64,000 nucleotides of DNA from Neoroseomonas marina (lineage in GTDB: Bacteria; Pseudomonadota; Alphaproteobacteria; Acetobacterales; Acetobacteraceae), in assembly GCF_012927745.1 (NCBI RefSeq), contig NZ_JABBKX010000010.1, forward strand, positions 1 to 64,000, given 5' to 3'. How positions within the stretch are numbered: the stretch's first letter is position 1; each line of letters opens with the position of its first letter. The position numbers and the translations under genes were made by a program. Below, piece after piece: positions 1 through 9,000 of this stretch. The notes under the pieces were generated by a model, which was not told where the DNA came from, made no database searches, and saw nothing but the letters and a program-made list of their open reading frames with translations.

Positions 1-88
1 CTGCTGGCCTCCTGCCCAGCCAGCAGCTTGAATCACATCAGACGCCCGTGCCGGAATCCCCCACGACTCAAAAAGATGCGATCATGCT

Positions 89-1048
89 CTAGCGCGCCGG
101 CCGGATGACGACGCCGCGCAGCACCAGCCGGCCGCCCTCGAGCGCGAGGCGCGCCTCGGCAATGCCCCCGGTCGGGCAGCAGGGCGGGTCGGTGTGCCGG
201 ATCAGGCGGAAGGCGGCGGTCAGCCGCTCGGGGTCAAACCGCGGCTCCGAAAAGACGTCCATGGCTGGCGGCAGGTGGCGCTCCAGCCCGCTCTGCCAGG
301 CCCTCGGATCCATGTCCTCCCAGCGACGGAAGGACGGCGGGCCCGCGCGGCGATAGAGCTGTGGGATCTGGCTGCCGGCCGTGCCGGTCTCCTCGCAGGG
401 GAGGAACAGCAGCGTCTCCTCCCCATGACGGGCGATCACGGGGCGCATGCAACTCGCATGGGTCAGCCGCTCGGCGATCTCCACGGTCCATTCGCCCGGC
501 TGGCCCGCGGAGAATACGAGGATGGCGGTCTCGTGCGGCAGTTCGCCGGTCGGATCGGGCGTATACTCATAGAGCGCATGGGCGAAGCGCCGCCCATCGA
601 CCGTGCCGAGGATGCGGAACTCCGCCACGCGGCAGGGGCGCCGTTGCGCGGCGGCGTCCTCGAGTGTCGGCAGCGCGAGGCAGGTGGTCCGCAACCGGCG
701 CTCCGGCGCTTCCTCGAGCCCATGGGTGGAGAACCAGGCGTTCTCTTCCCGCAACGCGGCCAGGCGCGCCTGCAGGCCGCGGCGGATCGCTTCCGGATCC
801 TGGGCCGCATCGCGGCGCAGCACGGCAATGGCGGTCTCGTGTCGCTCGCGCAGGCCGCGCCGCCAGGGAATGCCCTGCATGCCGGCGAAGGTCGCTGCGA
901 CCTCGGCCTCGAGCGCCGTCAGCGTCGGATCGGCACAGATCGTGCGCTGCCAGTCATCGGCGGGGCGCGTGCAATCGACGCCAGCGGCCTTCGCAGGAAC
1001 GGCGAGCAGGGCCGCCAGGCCCAGAACGGCGAGAGGAATCTTGGTCAC
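89..1048 (-). CDS. Exported protein with LprI-like N-terminal domain
   Basis: Exported protein of unknown role, 319 residues from a GTG start at 1048. Residues 1-22 form a signal peptide (MTKIPLAVLG..., cleavage near AKA-AG). The following segment, about 25-60, carries spaced cysteines C26 and C38 and a D-x-x-L-x-x-L-E pattern typical of the DUF1311/LprI-type domain, which in known members is periplasmic and has been linked to lysozyme inhibition. The remaining 250 residues match no family I recognise; they hold further cysteines, including a CCPTGG stretch near the C-terminus. The gene stands alone, with 119 bp between it and the next gene upstream. The domain call is by eye; the function is open. 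Confidence 0.75.
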   Translation of the reverse strand: MTKIPLAVLGLAALLAVPAKAAGVDCTRPADDWQRTICADPTLTALEAEVAATFAGMQGIPWRRGLRERHETAIAVLRRDAAQDPEAIRRGLQARLAALREENAWFSTHGLEEAPERRLRTTCLALPTLEDAAAQRRPCRVAEFRILGTVDGRRFAHALYEYTPDPTGELPHETAILVFSAGQPGEWTVEIAERLTHASCMRPVIARHGEETLLFLPCEETGTAGSQIPQLYRRAGPPSFRRWEDMDPRAWQSGLERHLPPAMDVFSEPRFDPERLTAAFRLIRHTDPPCCPTGGIAEARLALEGGRLVLRGVVIRPAR

Positions 1049-1167
1049 GACGAGTCCTGGTGCGGTGATGCAGCGGACCGCCGTCCTAGCGCAGCGTTGG
1101 CGACCGGGCGACGACCCGGGTCACCGCGCGGTGAAGGGTTTCACCGCGCGGCGTTGCCGCGACGGCC

Positions 1168-2280
1168 TTACGCGATCTCGGCCAGGACCTGTGCCGTGTG
1201 CTCGCCGAGCGCCGGCGCCGGTGCGTGCCAATGGCCGAGGCCCGGGAGCATCGGCAGCGGCACCTCGCCCAGTTGCGGCTGCTTCACGCGGGACGCCGCG
1301 CCATAGGCGACGACATGCTCGTTCGCCAGCCAGTCGAGCGGGGAATTCACCCGGTCCGCGAGCAGGCGCGCGCCCTGCAGCCGCGCGATCCAGTCCTCGG
1401 ACGGGCGCGTGGCGAAGGTCGCGCGCATGATGGCATAGAGCGCCTCGCGGTTCTCGTAACGGAGCTTGAAGTCCTGGAAGCGCGGATCCTGGGCGATCTC
1501 CGGGATGCCGAGCGCGTCGCAGATGCCGCGCCATTCGGATTCCCGCACCAGCGTCACCATCACCCAGACGCCGTCCGAGGCCTGGTAGGCGCCGGCCGGC
1601 ACGTTGGGCGGCGCCGCCGACTTCCCCTGATAGCCCCATTCGGCGATCTGATGCGTCATGAGGTTGGTCGTCGCGGCCATCAGCGACATGTCGATGACGC
1701 GCCGGCGCGGCGTCGCGTCCTGCGCGCGCGCCGCAAGCGCCGCCTGCACGGCCGAGAAGGCATAGATCCCCGTCGCCATGTCCGCGAGGAAGCAGCCCGC
1801 CTTGTGCGGCGCCCCGTCCGCGCCTGGATTCAGCGCGACGAAGCCGGTGAAGGCCTGCGCCACCGAATCGGTGCAGGGGCGTTCCGCATAAGGGCCGGTC
1901 TGGCCGAAGCCCGAGATCGACAGGCACACCGCGTCCGCCTTCGCATTGTCGGGACCGAGGCCGATGCGCGCGGCGACGCCGGGGCGGAAGGCCTCGATCA
2001 GCACATCGGCCTGCGATGCCAGCTTCGCCGCGGCCCGCTTGCCGTCCTCGGACTTCAGGTCGAGCACGACGCTGCGCTTGCCGCGGTTGAAGCAGACCGT
2101 CATCACCGAGACGCCGTCCCTCGCGGTGCCGAGCCCCCGCGACCAGTCGCCTTCCGCCGGTTCGAGCTTGATCACGTCCGCGCCGCAGGCCGCGAGCATC
2201 ATCCCGCAATACGGCCCGGCGATACCCTGCCCTGCGTCCAGCACGCGGATGCCCTTGTAGGGGCGCATCGCCTCGTCCAT
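1168..2280 (-). CDS. CaiB/BaiF family (type III) CoA transferase
   Basis: Probable acyl-CoA transferase that moves CoA between carboxylic acids in the cytosol. The 370-residue length, the N-terminal motif (IRVLDAGQGIAGPYCGMMLA, residues 11-30), the K-x-E-x-x-x-GD segment (38-45) and the NRGKRSVVLDLK signature (65-76) are characteristic of family III. The catalytic Asp that forms the acyl anhydride is probably D167 in CFLADMATGIYA. A strong AGGAGG lies just upstream of the ATG. It is divergent from the Bug-receptor operon across 65 bp, a common pairing in carboxylate catabolism. The substrate cannot be read from the sequence. Confidence 0.9.
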   Translation of the reverse strand: MDEAMRPYKGIRVLDAGQGIAGPYCGMMLAACGADVIKLEPAEGDWSRGLGTARDGVSVMTVCFNRGKRSVVLDLKSEDGKRAAAKLASQADVLIEAFRPGVAARIGLGPDNAKADAVCLSISGFGQTGPYAERPCTDSVAQAFTGFVALNPGADGAPHKAGCFLADMATGIYAFSAVQAALAARAQDATPRRRVIDMSLMAATTNLMTHQIAEWGYQGKSAAPPNVPAGAYQASDGVWVMVTLVRESEWRGICDALGIPEIAQDPRFQDFKLRYENREALYAIMRATFATRPSEDWIARLQGARLLADRVNSPLDWLANEHVVAYGAASRVKQPQLGEVPLPMLPGLGHWHAPAPALGEHTAQVLAEIA

Positions 2281-2345
2281 CGCGTTTCCTCCTGCGCGTT
2301 CCGGGCCTATCCTGACGCGAAGGCCGCCGAAGGGAAGGGGACCGG

Positions 2346-3302
2346 ATGAAGATCACGCGACGCGCCGCACTCGGGACGTTGCTCGCCGCGCCCGCGCTGG
2401 CGCAGGATTGGCCGACGCGGCCGGTACGCTGCATCATCCCCTATCCGCCCGGCGGGCCGACCGACCTGGTCGGCCGCGTGATCGCGCAGCGGGCGCAGCA
2501 GGAGCTCGGCCAGCCGCTGGTGCCCGAGAACAAGCCCGGCGCGTCCGGCACGATCGGCGCAGCCGAGGTCGCGCGCGCCACGCCGGATGGCCAGATCTTC
2601 CTGATGAACGCGTCGATCCACGTCATCATCCCGCACCTGAACCGCAACCTGCCCTTCGACGCGCTCAACGACTTCACGCCGGTGACGAACATGGCGATGG
2701 TGCCGCTCGTCGCGCTGGTGAATCCCGGCCTGCCGGTGCGGTCGCTGCGGGATCTCGCGGACCATGCGAAGGCCAATCCGGGCCGGCTGTCCTACGGGTC
2801 CTCGGGCAATGGCGCCGCCCAGCACCTCGCGGGCGAGATGTTCAAGCAGATCGCGGGCGTCGACATGACGCACGTCCCCTATCGCGGCGCCGGGCCGGCG
2901 ATCCAGGACCTGATTGCGGGCAACATCCAGGTGATGTTCGACAGCGTGCCGGCCGGCGCGGGCGCTGTGCGCCAGGGGCTGCTGCGGCCGCTCGCGGTCA
3001 CGACGCCGGCGCGCATCGCCGCCTATCCCGACCTGCCGACCACCGCCGAGGCGGGCTTCCCGGGCCTGGTGATCTCCACATGGTACGGCATCTGGGCGCC
3101 GCCGCGCATGCCGATGGCGATCGCGGAGCGGATGCAGCGCGCCGTCGCCGTCGCGGTGCAGGACAGCGACGTGCGGGCGCGGCTCGCGACGCTCGGCGCC
3201 GATCCGGTGGCCGACACGCCGGCCGACTTCGCCGCCTTCTGCCGCAGCGAGTACGAGAAATTCGGCGCGATCGTCCGCACCGCGAACATCAGGCTCGACT
3301 GA
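2346..3302 (+). CDS. Bug/TctC family periplasmic solute-binding protein
   Basis: Extracytoplasmic receptor of the tripartite tricarboxylate transporter (Bug) family, 318 residues. The N-terminus has a twin-arginine-like export signal (KITRRAALGTLLAAPALA) with cleavage before QDWP. Family hallmarks follow: RPVRCIIPYPPGGPTD, then VPENKPGASGTIGA, and later YGSSGNGAAQHLAGEMF and VPYRGAGPAIQDLIAG. Bug receptors bind dicarboxylates, citrate or aromatic acids; no TctA/TctB membrane partners are in the window, as is usual for this expanded family. A GGAAGGGG Shine-Dalgarno precedes the ATG. Its stop overlaps the next start (TGATG), so it heads an operon with the dehydrogenase and MFS genes. Confidence 0.92.
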   Translation: MKITRRAALGTLLAAPALAQDWPTRPVRCIIPYPPGGPTDLVGRVIAQRAQQELGQPLVPENKPGASGTIGAAEVARATPDGQIFLMNASIHVIIPHLNRNLPFDALNDFTPVTNMAMVPLVALVNPGLPVRSLRDLADHAKANPGRLSYGSSGNGAAQHLAGEMFKQIAGVDMTHVPYRGAGPAIQDLIAGNIQVMFDSVPAGAGAVRQGLLRPLAVTTPARIAAYPDLPTTAEAGFPGLVISTWYGIWAPPRMPMAIAERMQRAVAVAVQDSDVRARLATLGADPVADTPADFAAFCRSEYEKFGAIVRTANIRLD

Positions 3303-4294
3303 TGCGCGCGATCCTCTGCGAGACCTGGCGCGACTTCGACGAACTCGAGATCCGGGACGTCCCGCCGCCGCCGATGCGCCCGCGCGGCGTGCGCATCCGG
3401 GTCGCGGCCGTCGGCGTCTCCTTCGCGACGCAGCTCGTGGTCGCGGGCAAGTACCAGCGCAAGCCGCCGCTGCCCTTCATCCCCGGCACCGAGGTGGTGG
3501 GCACCGTCATCGAGGCCGCGCCGGACGCCGAGGCCCCGCCGCCCGGCACGCGCGTCTTCGCCGTGCTCGACTGGGGCGGCTATGCCGAGGAAGCGGTCGC
3601 CGACGACATCCATGTCGTGCCGATCCCGGACGGGCTGCCGATGGAACCGGCGGTGGCCTTCCCGATCTCCTACCCCACGGCGGGATCGGGCCTGCTGTGG
3701 CGCGGACGCATCGCGGCCGGCGACTGGGTGCTGGTGCATGGCGCGGCCGGCGGCGTCGGGCTCGCCGGGGTCGAGATCGCCAAGGCCATGGGCTGCCGTG
3801 TCATCGCGCGCGCGGGCGCGGCGAAGCACGACCTGCTGCGCGCGCGCGGCGCCGATGTCGTGCTCGACAGTGCGCAATCGTTCCGAGAGGCGGTGCGCGC
3901 GGCGACGGGCGGCGCGGGCGTCGGATGCGTCCTCGACACCATCGGCGGCGATGCCTTCGACGATTCGCTGCGCTGCCTCGGCGATGGCGGCACGCTGGTC
4001 GTTGTGGGCTTCGCGGGCGGCGGCATCCCGACCGTGGCGGCGAACCTGCTGCTGCTGAAGAACATCGCGGTCGCGGGGGTGAACTGGGGCACCTATGTCG
4101 GCTGGTCGCCGGGCGACAATCGTCGGGCCCATGCGCCGCGGGCGCACGAGCTCTGGGCGCAGCTCATGGCCTGGTGGAAGGCCGGCGCGTTGAGGCCCGA
4201 GGTGCACGCCGCCTTCCCGCTCGAAGGCTTCCGCGAGGCGATGGCCGAGGTCCGCGCGCGCCGCAGCGCCGGCCGGGTGATCCTGACGCCGTGA
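3302..4294 (+). CDS. Zinc-independent MDR oxidoreductase (NADPH:quinone reductase-like)
   Basis: Medium-chain dehydrogenase/reductase of 330 residues, closest in layout to NADPH:quinone oxidoreductases. It has the GroES-like N-terminal half (PFIPGTEVVGTVIEAAP) and the nucleotide-binding half with HGAAGGVGLAGVEIAKAMGCRVIA, the AXXGXXG motif of quinone-reductase-type MDRs. Neither the catalytic-zinc nor the structural-zinc cysteines are evident, so a zinc alcohol dehydrogenase is unlikely. The ATG overlaps the receptor stop, and the C-terminal end overlaps the next gene's GTG by four bases, implying translational coupling. Substrate unknown; probably an enoyl or quinone-type compound imported by the neighbouring system. 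Confidence 0.88.
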   Translation: MRAILCETWRDFDELEIRDVPPPPMRPRGVRIRVAAVGVSFATQLVVAGKYQRKPPLPFIPGTEVVGTVIEAAPDAEAPPPGTRVFAVLDWGGYAEEAVADDIHVVPIPDGLPMEPAVAFPISYPTAGSGLLWRGRIAAGDWVLVHGAAGGVGLAGVEIAKAMGCRVIARAGAAKHDLLRARGADVVLDSAQSFREAVRAATGGAGVGCVLDTIGGDAFDDSLRCLGDGGTLVVVGFAGGGIPTVAANLLLLKNIAVAGVNWGTYVGWSPGDNRRAHAPRAHELWAQLMAWWKAGALRPEVHAAFPLEGFREAMAEVRARRSAGRVILTP

Positions 4295-5685
4295 GCGAGG
4301 CGCGCGACCATCGCGGCATTGCGCTGATCGTCGCCTCGGCCCTGTTCATGCAGAACCTCGACAGCGCGGTGCTGGCCACCGCGCTGCCGGCCATGGCGCG
4401 GGACCTGCACGAGGATCCCTATCGCCTTGGCGCCGCCATCACCTCCTACCTGGTGGCGCTGACCGTCTTCATCCCCTTCTCCGCCTGGATCGCCGACCGC
4501 TTCGGGGCGAAGCGCGTCTTCATGTTCGCGATCCTGACCTTCGTCGCGTCCTCCGTCCTGTGCGGTCGGGCGCAGGGCCTGGGCGAACTCGTCGCGTTCC
4601 GCGTGCTGCAGGGCCTGGGTGGCGCAATGATGGTGCCGGTCGGGCGGCTTCTGCTGCTCCGCGGCGTGGCGAAGAAGGACATGCTCTCGGCCATGGCCTG
4701 GCTGACCATGCCGGCGCTGCTGGGGCCGGTGACGGGCCCGCCGCTCGGCGGCGTGCTGACGGACCTGTGGTCCTGGCGCGCGGTGTTCTGGATCAACGTG
4801 CCGATCGGGCTGATCGGCTTCGCGCTGGTGGCGTGGAAGATCCCGCATGTGCCGCCGACGCGGCCCGGGCCGCCGGACGTGGTGGGCCTCGCGCTGACTG
4901 GCACGGCGCTGGCGCTGGTGATGTTCGGCATCGAGACGGTGGGCCGTCACGTGGTGCCGGGATGGGTGTCGGTGCTCGCGCTGGCGGCCGGGATCCTCGC
5001 CGGATGGCTCGCGGTGCGGCACTGCCAGCGCGTGCCGCAGCCCGCGCTCGACCTCTCGCTGTTCCGCATCGCGACCTTCCGCGACCCGGCCGTCGCTGGC
5101 AGCCTGTTCCGCACCGGCGCGGGCGCGGTGCCATTCCTGATCCCGGTGATGCTGCAGATCGGCTTCGGCATGAGCGCCTCGCAGAGCGGCTTCGTGTCCT
5201 TCGCGACGGCACTCGGCGCCTTCGCGATGAAGCCGCTGGTGCGGCCGCTGCTGCGGCGCACCGGCTTCCGCGGGGCGCTGGTGATCAATGGCGTCGTCGC
5301 ATCCTTCGGCATCGCCGCGCTGGCGCTGGTCACGCCGGCCTGGCCGGCCGCTGCGATCTTCGCGCTGCTCGCGGCCGGCGGCCTGGCGCGCAGCCTGCAG
5401 TTCACCGCGCTCAATACCCTGGCCTTCGCGGATGTCCCGGCCGAGCGCATGTCGCGCGCGACCGCGCTCTACGGCACGCTCCAGCAATTGACGCCGGCGC
5501 TCGGCGTGGTGCTGGCGACGACGACGCTCGAGACCTGCCTGGCGCTGTCCGGGCGCTCGGCGCTGGTCGCCGCCGATTTCTCCTGGGGCTTCGTCGTCGC
5601 GGCGGTCGTGGTGCTCGCCTCCATCCCCCTGCATGCACGGCTCGCACCGGATGCGGGGGCGGAGGTGTCGGGGCACAACCGCTAG
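4291..5685 (+). CDS. DHA2-type MFS drug/metabolite exporter
   Basis: Inner-membrane secondary transporter, 464 residues from a GTG at 4291 that overlaps the preceding stop (GTGA). The reading frame stays open further upstream, but that part is antisense to function and lies inside the dehydrogenase gene. Motif C of antiporters is visible as WLTMPALLGPVTGPPLGGVLTD, and motif A as DRFGAKRVFM after the second membrane segment; hydrophobic segments fit 13-14 spans, the EmrB/QacA (DHA2) arrangement. Third gene of the Bug operon, so it may export a pathway product or a toxic substrate. The stop codon is followed at once by a strong palindrome shared with the convergent liv operon. Confidence 0.88.
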   Translation: MSEARDHRGIALIVASALFMQNLDSAVLATALPAMARDLHEDPYRLGAAITSYLVALTVFIPFSAWIADRFGAKRVFMFAILTFVASSVLCGRAQGLGELVAFRVLQGLGGAMMVPVGRLLLLRGVAKKDMLSAMAWLTMPALLGPVTGPPLGGVLTDLWSWRAVFWINVPIGLIGFALVAWKIPHVPPTRPGPPDVVGLALTGTALALVMFGIETVGRHVVPGWVSVLALAAGILAGWLAVRHCQRVPQPALDLSLFRIATFRDPAVAGSLFRTGAGAVPFLIPVMLQIGFGMSASQSGFVSFATALGAFAMKPLVRPLLRRTGFRGALVINGVVASFGIAALALVTPAWPAAAIFALLAAGGLARSLQFTALNTLAFADVPAERMSRATALYGTLQQLTPALGVVLATTTLETCLALSGRSALVAADFSWGFVVAAVVVLASIPLHARLAPDAGAEVSGHNR

Positions 5686-5692
5686 AGCAGAT

Positions 5693-5720
5693 CCCGATCA
5701 GGTGGAATCACCTGATCGGG
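5693..5720. terminator. Perfect 12-bp palindrome between convergent operons
   Basis: Arms CCCGATCAGGTG (5693-5704) and CACCTGATCGGG (5709-5720) are exact complements around a GAAT loop. It lies 7 bp after the MFS stop and 65 bp after the livF stop on the opposite strand, so it could end transcription from both sides. There is no clean T-run, so a protein-binding or intergenic-repeat role is also possible; an AT-rich stretch (aaaacaaaaatatag) follows on the plus strand. Confidence 0.5.
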
Positions 5721-5785
5721 TGAAGATGCTCGCGAAAACAAAAATATAGAGATGTTGCCGTGAGCCATGGCGAACGGAAACGGCT

Positions 5786-6499
5786 CTAGAACAGCTCCAT
5801 CAGCTTCGCGTGGTCGTCGAGGTCCGCGGGCGTGCCCTCGTAGATGAAGGCGCCGGAGCGCATCACCAGCACGCGGTCCGAGACGGCGAAGGCCTCGCGC
5901 ACATTCTGCTCGACCAGCAGGATCGACATGCCGCGGGTCTCGCGTAGCGCGGCGATCGGGCGGATCAGGTCCTGGAACAGCTTCGGCGCCAGGCCGATCG
6001 AGGGTTCGTCCAGCAGCAGCACCTTCGGGCGCGTCAGCAGCGCCCGCCCGATCGAGACCATCTGCTGCTGCCCACCCGAGAGCGTGCCGGCACGCCGCGT
6101 GCGGAACTCCTTGATGCGCGGCAGGACCTCGAGGACTTCCTCGATGCGCTCGCGCTGCTCGGCCTTCGCCACGCCGGCCGACCACAGGGCGAGGCCGAAG
6201 ATCTCCTCCACCGTCAGGTCGGGGAAGACGCCGCGGCCTTCCGGCACCAGCGCGACGCCGACGGCGCCGAGCGCGGCTGGCGTATAGGTCCCCGGCGTCT
6301 GCCCGAAGATGCGGATGCTGCCGGCCGAAGGGCGGTGCAGCCCGAACAGCACGCGCAGCAGCGTCGACTTGCCCGCGCCGTTGTGGCCGATGAGGCAGAG
6401 GATCTCGCCGGCCTTCAGCGTCAGCGCGACATCCTGCAGCACCTCGCGCCCGCCATAGCCGGCGGCGAGGCCCTGCGCCTCGATGGCGTCCTGGCTCAT
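5786..6499 (-). CDS. livF: Branched-chain amino-acid-type ABC transporter ATPase LivF
   Basis: Cytosolic ATPase subunit, 237 residues. Walker A GHNGAGKST, signature LSGGQQQ and Walker B KVLLLDEPSIGLAP are all intact, and the sequence shows LivF-type landmarks such as ALVPEGRGVFPDLTVEEIF and the short C-terminal tail. The ATG at 6499 (MSQDAIEAQG...) is chosen because it overlaps the livG stop by four bases; the open frame further upstream lies inside livG. Last gene of the SMP30-livKHMGF operon. LivF pairs with LivG to drive import of branched-chain amino acids, amides or aromatic compounds. Confidence 0.95.
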   Translation of the reverse strand: MSQDAIEAQGLAAGYGGREVLQDVALTLKAGEILCLIGHNGAGKSTLLRVLFGLHRPSAGSIRIFGQTPGTYTPAALGAVGVALVPEGRGVFPDLTVEEIFGLALWSAGVAKAEQRERIEEVLEVLPRIKEFRTRRAGTLSGGQQQMVSIGRALLTRPKVLLLDEPSIGLAPKLFQDLIRPIAALRETRGMSILLVEQNVREAFAVSDRVLVMRSGAFIYEGTPADLDDHAKLMELF

Positions 6500-7254
6500 G
6501 CGGCCTCCTGCGGGCGGTCGCCGAAATAGATGGCGGCGAGCGCCGGGTCGCGGAGGATGGTCTGCGGGTCGCCTTCCGCCAGCACCTTCCCCTGGTCGAG
6601 GAAGGCGATGCGGTCGGAGAGTTCCGTCACCACGTCGAGGTTGTGCTCGATCAGGCAGATCGCGACGCCCCGCGCGGTCGCGCCGCGCAGCAATTCCCCG
6701 AAGCGCAGGCGCGAGGCCAAATCGAGGCCCGAGGCGGGTTCGTCGAGCAGCCAGATATCGGCCTCGGCGGCGAGGATGCGCGCCATGGAGAGGAACTTGC
6801 GTTCCGCATAGGCGAGGTCGACCGCGCGGGCATGGGCGAGCGCGGCGAGGCCGGTCGCCTCCAGGGCGCGCGCTGCCCGGTCTTCCCGCGCACGTCGCGC
6901 CGCGCCGCCGCCGGGCTGCCAGAACCACGAGGCGGTCTCGGTCGCGGCGAGCACGTTCTCGCGCACGGTCATATGCGTGAACAGACGCAGGTCCTGGAAG
7001 GAGCGCGCGACGCCGAGCCGCGCGACCTGCCAGGGCTTCAGCCCCATGATCGGCTTGCCGCGGATCTGCGCCGCGCCGGAATCGGCGCGCAGGTTGCCGG
7101 TGATGAGGTTGAAGGTCGTCGTCTTGCCGGCGCCGTTCGGCCCGACCAGTGCCGTGACCTTTCCAGCATAGAGCGAGAGCGACACGCCGGCCACCGCCTG
7201 CAGCCCACCGAAGGCGCGCGCCAGGTTCTCGGTGCGGAGGACCTCGTCCGTCAT
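6496..7254 (-). CDS. livG: Branched-chain amino-acid-type ABC transporter ATPase LivG
   Basis: Second ATPase of the importer, 252 residues from the ATG at 7254 that overlaps the livM stop. Walker A is GPNGAGKTT (about residues 38-46); Walker B is DIWLLDEPASGLD. The signature loop reads LAYAERKFLSMARIL where LSxGxQR would be expected, so the canonical LSGGQ motif is clearly degenerate. The long insert between Walker A and the signature and the terminal VLAEGDPQTILRDPALAAIYFG are typical of LivG. Function depends on heterodimerising with LivF, whose signature is intact; in such pairs one degenerate site can be tolerated. Confidence 0.93.
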   Translation of the reverse strand: MTDEVLRTENLARAFGGLQAVAGVSLSLYAGKVTALVGPNGAGKTTTFNLITGNLRADSGAAQIRGKPIMGLKPWQVARLGVARSFQDLRLFTHMTVRENVLAATETASWFWQPGGGAARRAREDRAARALEATGLAALAHARAVDLAYAERKFLSMARILAAEADIWLLDEPASGLDLASRLRFGELLRGATARGVAICLIEHNLDVVTELSDRIAFLDQGKVLAEGDPQTILRDPALAAIYFGDRPQEAA

Positions 7255-8126
7255 GCCGTGGCCCTCCCCTTCGAGAGGTCGCCGACCAGTCCGGCCGGGC
7301 GGAAGATCATCAGCAGCGTCATGGCGAGGCCGTAGATGATCTGTTGCACGGCCCCGACCTCGGTCGCCGGGATGAAGGGCACGAAGGCGAGGCCCGCCGG
7401 CAGCGAGAGCAGGATGATCGCGCCGATGACCGGACCCCACAGCGTGCCCGTGCCGCCGATGATGACCATCGCCATCACCAGCACCGATTGGTCCATGGTG
7501 AAGGATTCGACGTTCACGAAGGACAGGTGCAGCGCGAACAGCGCGCCCGCGATGCCGGCCCCGGCACAGGCGAACAGCATGGCGAGTGTCTTCGCCGCCG
7601 CGACGTTCTTGCCCAGCGCCTCGGCCGCGCTTTCGGCGTCGCGCAGGGCCTGCAGCGTGCGCCCGAAGGCGCCGCGCTGGAGCAGCGCGGTCGCAAACAG
7701 GATCAGCGCCAGCGCGACGAGCGCGAGCGGCAGCACCGAGACCTCCATGCCGAACAGCGTCGGGCGCGGGATGGCGACCAGCCCGCCGATGCCGCCGGTG
7801 AAGGCCTTGGCTTCCGAGAACAGCGTGGTCGCCATCATCTGCAGCCCCAGCGAGGCCGCGACGAAGTATTCCCCTCTCACCCGCAGCGCCGGCAGCGCCA
7901 GGCACAGCGACAGCCCGCCCGCCACCACCGCCGCGACGACGCAGGCGAGGAGTGCATCGGGGACGATGTGCAGCGCCACCTGCGCCCCCGCATAGGCACC
8001 GAGGCCGAAGAACACGGCGTGGGCGACCGAGAAGATCCCCGCGAAGCCCACCACGAAGTTCAGCGTGGCGGCGAGGATCCCGAAGATCGCGACGATCGTC
8101 GCGAGGTTTGCGGCATAGGCGATCAT
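7251..8126 (-). CDS. livM: ABC transporter permease LivM
   Basis: Inner-membrane permease, 291 residues, from ATG 8126 (MIAYAANLATIVAIFGILAATLNFVVGF). The opening helix followed by GFAGIFSVAHAVFFGLGAYAGAQVAL is the LivM hallmark, and about eight hydrophobic spans follow, with the coupling segment GRTLQALRDAESAAEALGKNVAAAKTLA at about 185-212. Overlaps livH and livG by four bases each. With LivH it forms the translocation pore of the importer. Confidence 0.94.
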   Translation of the reverse strand: MIAYAANLATIVAIFGILAATLNFVVGFAGIFSVAHAVFFGLGAYAGAQVALHIVPDALLACVVAAVVAGGLSLCLALPALRVRGEYFVAASLGLQMMATTLFSEAKAFTGGIGGLVAIPRPTLFGMEVSVLPLALVALALILFATALLQRGAFGRTLQALRDAESAAEALGKNVAAAKTLAMLFACAGAGIAGALFALHLSFVNVESFTMDQSVLVMAMVIIGGTGTLWGPVIGAIILLSLPAGLAFVPFIPATEVGAVQQIIYGLAMTLLMIFRPAGLVGDLSKGRATA

Positions 8127-8992
8127 CGCGTCTGGGCCACCCCGAAGAAGCCGCTCGGGCGGAAGATGATGAAGGCGAACAGCACGAGGAACGACACCGC
8201 CTCGGCCCATTGCGTGTCGACGAACTGCAGGGCGACGGATTCGGCCACGCCCAGCATCAGCCCCGCAAGCGCCGCGCCGCGCAGCGACCCCACGCCGCCG
8301 ACGATGGTCGCGGCCATGGAGATCAGCATGACGTGGTGGCCGATCGCCTCGTTCAGCCCGGTCGTCATCGCCGTCAGGATCGCCGCCGGCGCCGCCATGG
8401 CGGAACCCACTGCGAAGGCCAGCATCGACAGCCGGTTCGAGGACAGTCCGTAGGCCCGCAGCAGGTCCGGGTTCTGCGCCAGCGCCCGCAGCGCGACGCC
8501 CGCATGGGTGCGCGTGAGGAAGGCCGACAGCGCGGCGAACAGCACGACCGCCACCGCGATCGCGATCCAGAAGATCGGCGCGAGGAAGACGTCCGGCAGC
8601 ACCTCGGTCGCGAGCGACAGCCGCGTATCCACCGATGCGAAGCCGCGCCCGGCGACCATGCCGACCAGGTTCTGCACCACGACGGCGACGCCGAAGGCAG
8701 CGACGAAGACCGTGAAGAAGGACCCCTCGTGCCGCTGGATCGGCCGGTAGACCAGCCGTTCCATGGCGAGGCCGAACAGCATCGCGACCGCGATGCCCGC
8801 GAGCGTGCCGATCCATCCCGGCAGCCCCCCGTTCCAGCAGAACAGGAAGGCGTAGCCGGCAAGGGTGAAGGAGGTCCCGTGCGCGAAGTGGAAGATGCGG
8901 GTCGCACCGAAGATCAGCGCGAAGCCGGCGGCGGTCAGCGCATACAGGGCACCCGTCTGGATGCCCTGCAGCAGGAGTTGCAGGAAGAGCAC
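8123..8992 (-). CDS. livH: ABC transporter permease LivH
   Basis: Second permease of the importer, 289 residues from a GTG at 8992, 9 bp after the livK stop codon. Typical LivH features are the N-terminal LLLQGIQTGALYALTAAGFALIFGATRIFHFAHG and the cytosolic EAA-like loop TRTHAGVALRALAQNPDLLRAYGLSSNRL (about 163-191). Six to eight hydrophobic segments. Followed by livM with a four-base overlap. Confidence 0.94.
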   Translation of the reverse strand: MLFLQLLLQGIQTGALYALTAAGFALIFGATRIFHFAHGTSFTLAGYAFLFCWNGGLPGWIGTLAGIAVAMLFGLAMERLVYRPIQRHEGSFFTVFVAAFGVAVVVQNLVGMVAGRGFASVDTRLSLATEVLPDVFLAPIFWIAIAVAVVLFAALSAFLTRTHAGVALRALAQNPDLLRAYGLSSNRLSMLAFAVGSAMAAPAAILTAMTTGLNEAIGHHVMLISMAATIVGGVGSLRGAALAGLMLGVAESVALQFVDTQWAEAVSFLVLFAFIIFRPSGFFGVAQTR

Positions 8993-9000
8993 GCGGGGTC

